Origin: Dallia pectoralis
Lineage: Eukaryota; Chordata; Actinopteri; Esociformes; Umbridae
Assembly: GCA_029465975.1 (NCBI GenBank)
Contig: CM055740.1
Location: forward strand, 1,368,635 to 1,432,634
Length of the DNA stretch: 64,000 bases
Direction: 5' to 3'
In this document: piece after piece, positions 55,661-64,000 of the stretch
Layout: each line of letters starts with the position of its first letter
Position numbering within the stretch: the stretch's first letter is position 1
Notes under the pieces: generated by a model
The model's database searches: none
What the model saw: the letters and a program-made list of their open reading frames with translations, nothing else
What the model was told of the DNA's origin: nothing
Program-made: the position numbers and the translations under genes

Positions 55661-57812
55661 CAGCCAGTGGATCTGCACCAGGATGTCAATCCGAGAGACT
55701 GCGCCCCCCGGTGGTAAGAACTCACACGACAGGAGAACAGCAACCGAACTTTGGAAGGACGGAGTTGGGAGGGAGGAGTTGGGAGTGAGGAGTGAGGAGT
55801 TGGGAGTGGGATGTTTGGAGTGGGGAGTGAGGAGGCCTGTGATGACATCAGTACCGTAAAAAAGCAGGCACGCACGATGACGCATTGTAGAAATGTCACA
55901 CAGGAAATAACCGTTCAATTGTTAACAAGTCCTGTATGTAATGAACATATTATAACGCCCCCAACACCAGAATGGGCCAAACATTCCTACAACACAATTT
56001 GTTATTCACCATACTGTAGCAGAACACACTAATACTAACACCTGGCCTTAGATGAGATACAGTATAATAAGACATGTAAACGTGGCTATGGAAAGTTGTT
56101 ATTTAACCGTATAATCTCAAATGATCTGCAATATACTTGAAGACAACAAATAGTCCACACAATTAAAGTAATGAGATATAATTTTATTAAGAGGAATTTG
56201 AGCTCTGATTCAAGCATTTAGACATTAAGATTAAGATTTATGCACATACGAATTATACAAAACATTGCTTTTGTCATTAGTTTGCATCAGCAATGTGCTT
56301 TATAAAAAGCATTTTAAATGCTTGATTCTCTTTATCTGGAATGATTACACTGACTACTGTGTTAGAATGATCACGTATATACTTGTATATTTATATTTAA
56401 GGTCAGAATCAAAATAAAATCAATATAAAATCAAGGCGTTTTGCGGCACATGTGTGAACAAACACAAAATAAATTGACCTATACAAACAAACAGTACAAG
56501 TGGTTCAGACAGAGCTGTATAGAACAGGCCTCTCCATCTAATTGCTTGGTTAAAATGTTCCAATACCTCTATATTATATTTTATATCATATGAATGCCAT
56601 TGGTATATAAATGGCACAGGTTTAAATATTGCACTGTTTGGCATTTGCATTGCATAGTAATACATTATCTACCCATAACAAGTTAAGCCAGTAATATCCA
56701 GTCAAAGCCAGTCTCATCCAGTCAAAGCCAGTCTCATCCAGTCAAAGCCAGTAATATTCAGTCAAACAGGCTCATCCAGTCAAAACCAGTAATATGCAGT
56801 CAAAGTCAGTCCCAACCAGTCTCATCCAGTAAAAGTCAGTAATATCCAATCAGCAATAACCAGTCAGTCAACAATGATCAGTCAGTCCGTCAGAAAAGCA
56901 CTATTTCCCTTCTTTTTGCTTTTTCTCCGGCCTTCTGTCACCATCTCTTCAGACACATGGCAGGGCTTTTCACTATGCACTAAAAGTCCAATATCAGATG
57001 GTTGTTTCTGTTGTCTGTCTGAAGAATGTTTGCAGAAGTGTTCCATGCTGAGAAAAGCCGTGAACTACTGAGTGAAGACAGTCTGACTAACTGGTCCAAC
57101 TACATTCTACCAGAACACAAATACAGCAGTAGAAGCTGTGTTCTGGGAGTATTGTCTTATTCTATATGCACAGTTCATTATTTACAAAGTATTATCACAA
57201 AAGATGATAGCAATTTCAAAAACGTACTCATATGCTTATAAAATTGGTATTAACACATTCATTTTAAAAACATACTATTATTAAATCATTGTTTAGTTTT
57301 CTTTACCCAGCAGCATACAATACAGTTTTTTCTAAATATGTGCAAAAAACAAAATGGAAGAACCAAACGTCTCATTGAGTTTTGTTCCTACACATCTGAT
57401 ACAGTGAATGAGATTAAAGTACTCTCTTCCCTTATATATATCATTACCACTCCAGGTATACTACACCTAAATCACTCTGCAAGTTTACTACTCATATATT
57501 ACTCCAGGTATACTACATCTGTACTATACAATTTCTAGTACACTACTTCTGTTGTACCATTCCGACTACACTACTACTAGAATACTAGACCTAAACTGAA
57601 ACACATTTTTAAATCTAGATTGTAATCTGCAAATGCTTGGCAGTCACTGACTAGCTCTAGTCTGACCTTATTCTGTAAATCCTGGTCTGGAGTCAGGCTA
57701 GTCATCATCAATTGACAGGGGGCGTGCTGAGATCATGTGCTGAGATCACGAGGACAGGACCTAGTTCCATCTCTTAATCATCTCAACGACTCGGATAATG
57801 AAAGGATGTGCA
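55661..57812. other. Intergenic between ppp1r12c and the unknown gene
   Basis: Holds a short GGAGTTGGGAGTGAGGAGT repeat at 55755-55825 and a 20-bp repeat (TCATCCAGTCAAAGCCAGT) at 56685-56870; otherwise unique AT-rich sequence, no gene recognised. The 3' UTR of the unknown gene should occupy part of the right end. Confidence 0.5.
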
Positions 57813-57986
57813 AGTCAATAGAAGGCACTGATTCCAGGTGATTAGATGGCACTGATTCCAGGTGATTAGATGGCACTGATTCCAGGTGATTAGATGGCAC
57901 TGATTCCAGGTGATTAGATGGCACTGATTCCAGGTGATTAGATGGCACTGATTCCAGGTGATTAGATGGCACTGATTCCAGGTGAT
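57813..57986. repeat. 24-bp repeat (GATTCCAGGTGATTAGATGG)n
   Basis: Seven units (the 24-bp period ends CACT) just downstream of the unknown gene's stop codon, probably in its 3' UTR. Confidence 0.95.
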
Positions 57987-58049
57987 GGTACTGATGAGGA
58001 CCTTGGGTGTTACGGTGGATATAATGTAGCTTCTCATCAGTGAAGGTTT

Positions 58050-58392
58050 TCACGACAGTAAAACTGATTCAGAGTTGTGGTCTTCACTGATCCTCCTCAT
58101 CATTAGCCCGTCCTCTGGGCCCATGGCCGGTCCGGTTCCTCCCTCCCCAGACCTAGTGGGCCATTCTGGGCCTGGGACCTCCCCGGCAGACCCCCTGACC
58201 CAGAAGGAGCCCTGGACATCCAGGTTTGTACAGAAGAAGCCTGGGAGCAGCTGTTTCTGGTAGTGGTCCAGACGACTCATGACATCCAGGACAGAGGAGC
58301 TGCTCCCTCTGACCCAGCTGGGGAGCAGGCTGGCAGGTTGTAGCTGACTGGGGAGTGACTGGCAGTGGCGCAGCTCCAACTGGGAGGAAAAC
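58050..58392 (-). CDS. Unrecognised gene, terminal coding exon d
   Basis: Acceptor CTGCGTAG|GTTTTC, stop TGA at 58052-58050. Encodes FSSQLELRHCQSLPSQLQ, LPSWVRGSSSSVLDVMSRL, then a Gly/Pro-rich low-complexity tail. The 40-bp array ends a few bases upstream of the acceptor. Confidence 0.82.
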
Positions 58393-61300
58393 CTACGCAG
58401 AGCCCAGAGACATGTGAGGATATGTGGGCATACAGGCCTGATGCCTAGAGACATGTGAGGATATGTGGGCATACAGGCCTGATGCCAGAGACATGTGAGG
58501 ATATGTGGGCATACAGGCCTGATGCCTAGAGACATGTGAGGATATGTGGGCATACAGGCCTGATGCCCAGAGACATGTGAGGATATGTGGGCATACAGGC
58601 CTGATGCCCAGAGACATGTGAGGATATGTGGGCATACAGGCCTGATGCCCAGAGACATGTGAGGATATGTGGGCATACAGGCCTGATGCCAGAGACATGT
58701 GAGGATATGTGGGCATACAGGCCTGATGCCAGAGACATGTGAGGATATGTGGGCATACAGGCCTGATGCCTAGAGACATGTGAGGATATGTGGGCATACA
58801 GGCCTGATGCCAGAGACATGTGAGGATATGTGGGCATACAGGCCTGATGCCCAGAGACATGTGAGGATATGTGGGCATACAGGCCTGATGCCCAGAGACA
58901 TGTGAGGATATGTGGGCATACAGGCCTGATGCCAGAGACATGTGAGGATATGTGGGCATACAGGCCTGATGCCCAGAGACATGTGAGGATATGTGGGCAC
59001 ACAGGCCTGATGCCAGAGACATGTGAGGATATGTGGGCATACAGGCCTGATGCCCAGAGACATGTGAGGATATGTGGGCATACAGGCCTGATGCCCAGAG
59101 ACATGTGAGGATATGTGGGCATACAGGCCTGATGCCAGAGACATGTGAGGATATGTGGGCATACAGGCCTGATGCCAGAGACATGTGAGGATATGTGGGC
59201 ATACAGGCCTGATGCCAGAGACATGTGAGGATATGTGGGCATACAGGCCTGATGCCAGAGACATGTGAGGATATGTGGGCATACAGGCCTGATGCCAGAG
59301 ACATGTGAGGATATGTGGGCATACAGGCCTGATGCCAGAGACATGTGAGGATATGTGGGCATACAGGCCTGATGCCAGAGACATGTGAGGATATGTGGGC
59401 ATACAGGCCTGATGCCAGAGACATGTGAGGATATGTGGGCATACAGGCCTGATGCCAGAGACATGTGAGGATATGTGGGCATACAGGCCTGATGCCAGAG
59501 ACATGTGAGGATATGTGGGCATACAGGCCTGATGCCAGAGACATGTGAGGATATGTGGGCATACAGGCCTGATGCCTAGAGACATGTGAGGATATGTGGG
59601 CATACAGGCCTGATGCCAGAGACATGTGAGGATATGTGGGCATACAGGCCTGATGCCTAGAGACATGTGAGGATATGTGGGCATACAGGCCTGATGCCCA
59701 GAGACATGTGAGGATATGTGGGCATACAGGCCTGATGCCAGAGACATGTGAGGATATGTGGGCATACAGGCCTGATGCCCAGAGACATGTGAGGATATGT
59801 GGGCATACAGGCCTGATGCCTAGAGACATGTGAGGATATGTGGGCATACAGGCCTGATGCCAGAGACATGTGAGGATATGTGGGCATACAGGCCTGATGC
59901 CTAGAGACATGTGAGGATATGTGGGCATACAGGCCTGATGCCCAGAGACATGTGAGGATATGTGGGCATACAGGCCTGATGCCAGAGACATGTGAGGATA
60001 TGTGGGCATACAGGCCTGATGCCCAGAGACATGTGAGGATATGTGGGCACACAGGCCTGATGCCAGAGACATGTGAGGATATGTGGGCATACAGGCCTGA
60101 TGCCCAGAGACATGTGAGGATATGTGGGCATACAGGCCTGATGCCCAGAGACATGTGAGGATATGTGGGCATACAGGCCTGATGCCAGAGACATGTGAGG
60201 ATATGTGGGCATACAGGCCTGATGCCAGAGACATGTGAGGATATGTGGGCATACAGGCCTGATGCCAGAGACATGTGAGGATATGTGGGCATACAGGCCT
60301 GATGCCAGAGACATGTGAGGATATGTGGGCATACAGGCCTGATGCCAGAGACATGTGAGGATATGTGGGCATACAGGCCTGATGCCAGAGACATGTGAGG
60401 ATATGTGGGCATACAGGCCTGATGCCAGAGACATGTGAGGATATGTGGGCATACAGGCCTGATGCCAGAGACATGTGAGGATATGTGGGCATACAGGCCT
60501 GATGCCAGAGACATGTGAGGATATGTGGGCATACAGGCCTGATGCCCAGAGACATGTGAGGATATGTGGGCATACAGGCCTGATGCCAGAGACATGTGAG
60601 GATATGTGGGCATACAGGCCTGATTCCCAGAGACATGTGAGGATATGTGGGCATACCTTATCTACCTGTTCATTGGTCTGTTTTTGTACCTACCTGTCTG
60701 TCTACCTTTCTATCTATTTACCCGTCTGTCTACCCACCCGTCTGTCTCTCTGTGTGTATCTATCCTCACCTAGCAGAGACAGTGTTGGTGGCCCGGGTCA
60801 CAGCACCCAGCAGAACTTTAACCGTCTGTTCCCTGATCCAGCCCACATCCTCCTGTACGTCAGGCAGCCACTCCAAAAGCCTGGGAGAACAGATGCAGCA
60901 TCACAGTTTCCAGGCAAAATAGACATGTTTTAACGTTTAAAAATGCTCTTTATTGGAACCTGACTCTAGTGGGAGGGTGTAGCTACAGTCTTACCTGACT
61001 CTAGTGGGAGGGTGTAGCTACAGTCTTACCTGACTCTAGTGGGAGGGTGTAGTAAGTCTTACCTGACTCTAGTGGGAGGGTGTAGCTACAGTCTTACCTG
61101 ACTCTAGTGGGAGGGTGTAGCTACAGTCTTACCTGACTCTAGTGGGAAGGTGTAGTAAGTCTTACCTGACTCTAGTGGGAGGGTGTAGTTAGTCTTACCT
61201 GACTCTAGTGGGAGGGTGTAGCTACAGTCTTACCTGACTCTAGTGGGAGGGTGTAGTTACAGTCTTACCTGACTCTAGTGGGAGGGTGTAGCTACAGTCT

Positions 61301-62986
61301 TACCTGACTCTAGTGGGAGGGTGTAGCTACAGTCTTACCTGACTCTAGTGGGAGGGTGTAGTTAGTCTTACCTGACTCTAGTGGGAGGGTGTAGTTACAG
61401 TCTTACCTGACTCTAGTGGGAGGGTGTAGTTACAGTCTTACCTGACTCTAGTGGGAGGGTGTAGTAAGTCTTACCTGACTCTAGTGGGAGGGTGTAGTTA
61501 CAGTCTTACCTGACTCTAGTGGGAGGGTGTAGCTACAGTCTTACCTGACTCTAGTGGGAGGGTGTAGTTACAGTCTTACCTGACTCTAGTGGGAGGGTGT
61601 AGTTACAGTCTTACCTGACTCTAGTGGGAGGGTGTAGCTACAGTCTTACCTGACTCTAGTGGGAGGGTGTAGTTACAGTCTTACCTGACTCTAGTGGGAG
61701 GGTGTAGCTACAGTCTTACCTGACTCTAGTGGGAGGGTGTAGTTACAGTCTTACCTGACTCTAGTGGAAGGTGTAGCTACAGTCTTACCTGACTCTAGTG
61801 GGAGGGTGTAGTTACAGTCTTACCTGACTCTAGTGGGAGGGTGTAGTTACAGTCTTACCTGACTCTAGTGGGAGGGTGTAGTAAGTCTTACCTGACTCTA
61901 GTGGGAGGGTGTAGCTACAGTCTTACCTGACTCTAGTGGGAGGGTGTAGTTACAGTCTTACCTGACTCTAGTGGGAGGGTGTAGTTACAGTCTTACCTGA
62001 CTCTAGTGGGAGGGTGTAGTTAGTCTTACCTGACTCTAGTGGAAGGGTGTAGTTAGTCTCACCTGACTCTAGTGGGAGGGTGTAGTTACAGTCTTACCTG
62101 ACTCTAGTGGGAGGGTGTAGTAAGTCTTACCTGACTCTAGTGGGAGGGTGTAGCTACAGTCTTACCTGACTCTAGTGGGAGGGTGTAGTTACAGTCTTAC
62201 CTGACTCTAGTGGGAGGGTGTAGTTACAGTCTTACCTGACTCTAGTGGGAGGGTGTAGTTAGTCTTACCTGACTCTAGTGGGAGGGTGTAGTTACAGTCT
62301 TACCTGACTCTAGTGGGAGGGTGTAGCTACAGTCTTACCTGACTCTAGTGGGAGGGTGTAGTTACAGTCTTACCTGACTCTAGTGGGAGGGTGTAGTTAC
62401 AGTCTTACCTGACTCTAGTGGGAGGGTGTAGTTAGTCTTACCTGACTCTAGTGGAAGGGTGTAGTTAGTCTTACCTGACTCTAGTGGGAGGGTGTAGCTA
62501 CAGTCTTACCTAACAGTCATAGACACGGCTGACTCTAGTGGGAGGGTGTAGGGAAGCATCATGGCCGTCGCCATCCTTACAGGCAGCAGGTTGCTAAGCG
62601 ACTGGACCAGGCTGTATTTTTCTGTGCAGGCTTCCACCAGAGCTACATAGAGGCAGAAAGGATGGAACACTCAGAACAATCTGGAACCAAACACCATAGA
62701 ACACACTAAAATCACAACTGCAGACAACAGCCTGGAGGCAGGTAACAAACATAGGAAAACAAAACAGGCAGGCAGGGACAGAAAAGGTCAAGCGGTCAAG
62801 TCTGACCTTTATGCAGTCCGGGTGGGAGGGGTTGGAAGATGTGATCCTGGACAGCAGAACTGGACTCGGAGAGTTCTGCTACCTTATCCTCTCTGGTTCT
62901 GATCACATTCTCTACATGGGGCTCATCTTCCTCGTCTTCCTCGTCTGCTATCAGAGGTCTGTCTGGTCCTTGGTGATTCAGCAGAC
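58050..62986 (-). CDS. Unrecognised gene, last four coding exons (3' part)
   Basis: Four exons in transcript order, 62807-62986, 62510-62642, 60770-60880 and 58050-58392, have GT-AG borders and join in one frame into about 255 residues ending at TGA 58052-58050. An acidic stretch (IADEEDEEDEPHVENVI) comes first. A probably helical part follows (ALVEACTEKYSLVQSLSNLL, RLLEWLPDVQEDVGWIREQT), then a tail with LDVMSRLDHYQKQLLPGFF. No signal peptide or membrane segment is visible. I do not recognise the family and assign no function. The gene continues upstream, to the right of the window. Its stop is 2.4 kb from the ppp1r12c start on the same strand. All three of its introns in the window are mainly tandem repeats. 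Confidence 0.78.
58404..60656. repeat. 40/41-bp minisatellite in the last intron of the unknown gene
   Basis: About 55 units containing ACATGTGAGGATATGTGGGC, then ATACAGGCCTGATGCC with an optional extra C or T. The order of 40- and 41-bp units and a rare GGCACACAGG variant repeat at an offset of 1050 bp. A 753-codon minus-strand frame is an artefact. Confidence 0.97.
60770..60880 (-). CDS. Unrecognised gene, exon c
   Basis: Acceptor TCTCCCAG|GCTTTT, donor TGCTAG|GTGAGG. Encodes LLEWLPDVQEDVGWIREQT and VKVLLGAVTRATNTVSA. Both phases fit the neighbouring exons. Confidence 0.82.
60956..62509. repeat. 35-bp minisatellite built from the exon b splice donor
   Basis: About 45 units (35 bp, or 31-32 bp where the CAG of TTACAG is lost). 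On the minus strand each reads GAGTCAG|GTAAGACTGTAG, then CTACACCCTCCCACTA, which equals the 3' part of exon b plus its donor. Confidence 0.97.
62510..62642 (-). CDS. Unrecognised gene, exon b (donor copied into array)
   Basis: Acceptor CTATGTAG|CTCTGG, donor ACTGTTAG|GTAAGA. Encodes ALVEACTEKYSLVQSLSNLL, then TAMMLPYTLPLESAVSMTV. The exon's own bases TACACCCTCCCACTAGAGTC and the donor are part of the unit of the array that follows. Confidence 0.8.
62807..62986 (-). CDS. Unrecognised gene, exon a (acidic)
   Basis: Acceptor CTCATTCAG|GTCTGC, donor CATAAAG|GTCAGA. Encodes LLNHQGPDRPLIADEEDEED through IFQPLPPGLHK. It starts in phase 2, so at least one coding exon lies upstream. Confidence 0.78.
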
Positions 62987-63012
62987 CTGAATGAGAAACA
63001 AGAAAACACATT

Positions 63013-63507
63013 CAACTAAACAGAAACCCAAACACAGCAGTCCAGACAAACAGAAACCCAAACACAGCAGTCCAGACAAACAGAAACCCAAACACAGCAG
63101 TCCAGACAAACAGAAACCCAAACACAGCAGTCCAGACAAACAGAAACCCAAACACAACAGTCCAGACAAACAGAAACCCAAACACAGCAGTCCAGACAAA
63201 CAGAAACCCAAACACAGCAGTCCAGACAAACAGAAACCCAAACACAGCAGTCCAGACAAACAGAAACCCAAACACAGCAGTCCAGACAAACAGAAACCCA
63301 AACACAGTAGTCCAGACAAACAGAAACCCAAACACAGCAGTCCAGACAAACAGAAACCCAAACACAGTAGTCCAGACAAACAGAAACCCAAACACAGCAG
63401 TCCAGACAAACAGAAACCCAAACACAGCAGTCCAGACAAACAGAAACCCAAACACAACAGTCCAGACAAACAGAAACCCAAACACAGCAGTCCAGATAAA
63501 CAGAAAC
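63013..63507. repeat. 30-bp minisatellite upstream of exon a
   Basis: Sixteen to seventeen units of CCAAACACAGCAGTCCAGAC plus AAACAGAAAC, nearly identical. Lies about 25 bases from the exon a acceptor, inside the intron. Confidence 0.97.
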
Positions 63508-63822
63508 CATTATTCCTTTTTGTGAGTTACATTGTACAGAAGTCTAATGTGCTTTCAGTAATCACACACAGACAACAGAGTAGAGATCTCAGAGCAAGTT
63601 GGATTACTTTTATGCTTTTTCACAAGTTCTAACCCATATTTCCTGAACAAGACTCTATGACAGAATTCATCTATAAACGCATTTCTCAAAAGTCACACCA
63701 TATTAACCAAACTCAAACTGCTCACACAGTATTAAACATTATATTAAAAAAATATGATCATGTGATTTTAAAACATGTCAGGAAGTGTCACTGATGACCA
63801 GCAGAGGGCAACAAAATTATAC

Positions 63823-64000
63823 TGCACAGAACATCCTAACTGTACCAGGTGGTCTACTGTAGAGAACATCACAACTGTACCAGGTGGTCTACTGTAGAGA
63901 ACATCCTAACTGTACCAGGTGGTCTACTGTAGAGAACATCACAACTGTACCAGGTGGTCTACTGTAGAGAACATCACAACTGTACCAGGTGGTCTACTGT
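63823..64000. repeat. 35-bp minisatellite reaching the right edge
   Basis: About five units of GAGAACATCACAACTGTACC plus AGGTGGTCTACTGTA, continuing beyond the window. Confidence 0.95.

Noticed and set aside
55643..55918. Possible short exon upstream of ppp1r12c
   Set aside because: The open frame comes mostly from the GGAGTTGGGAGTGAGG repeat and has no splice site or family match.
58393..60654. 753-codon open frame on the minus strand
   Set aside because: It is the 40/41-bp array read through; the frame changes at each 41-bp unit and the repeat contains no stop in any minus-strand frame. The real coding part is only the exon at 58050-58392.

Overview
This is vertebrate, almost certainly teleost fish, nuclear DNA. 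The genes are split into short exons with GT-AG introns, the encoded proteins are vertebrate families (SMAD3 and a myosin-phosphatase targeting subunit), and the mobile elements (a Ty3/gypsy LTR element, a hAT element, a short TIR element) are typical of fish. I cannot name the species. By my rough tally about half of the 64 kb is tandem repeat, in more than 40 separate arrays with units of about 10 to 55 bp. Almost all arrays lie in introns or just outside genes. Nearly every long open frame here is an artefact of these arrays; the real coding sequence is a set of short exons on the minus strand.

Layout, left to right. (1) 1-13690: the first five coding exons of smad3, minus strand, about 222 residues covering the MH1 domain and the linker. 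The MH2 exons lie left of the window. The intron after exon 5 holds a 6.7-kb array of a 13-bp unit that runs off the left edge. (2) 13691-31418: intergenic, with minisatellites (15193-18612), a decayed hAT transposon (19660-21351), a TIR element (22514-23353) and a complete but mutated Ty3/gypsy element (23468-28064; 207-bp LTRs differing at one base, CTACT target duplication, tRNA-Leu-like primer site). (3) 31419-55617: a complete PPP1R12-family gene, best matched to PPP1R12C, minus strand. Its 23 coding exons join without any frame conflict into 952 codons plus a stop. It has the PP1-binding motif, ankyrin repeats, the Rho-kinase inhibitory site and the C-terminal leucine zipper. (4) 58050-62986: the last four coding exons of a third minus-strand gene that I do not recognise; its 5' part lies right of the window.

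The most interesting pattern is where the arrays sit. At least four begin exactly at a splice donor, and every unit carries another copy of that donor: after PPP1R12 exons 7, 14 and 16, and after the exon at 62510-62642 of the unknown gene. In the last case the unit also contains the end of the exon, so the array arose by duplication across the exon-intron boundary. Another array, upstream of smad3 exon 2, repeats a branch-point-like and pyrimidine-tract sequence. Two arrays have a higher-order structure (about 2.55 kb and 1.05 kb). Together these suggest that minisatellites in this genome often start from splice-site sequence and grow into introns while the exons stay intact.

How the genes work together: SMAD3 carries TGF-beta/activin signals to the nucleus, and the PPP1R12 protein targets protein phosphatase 1 to myosin. 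All three genes point the same way, but nothing in the sequence shows that they are co-regulated.
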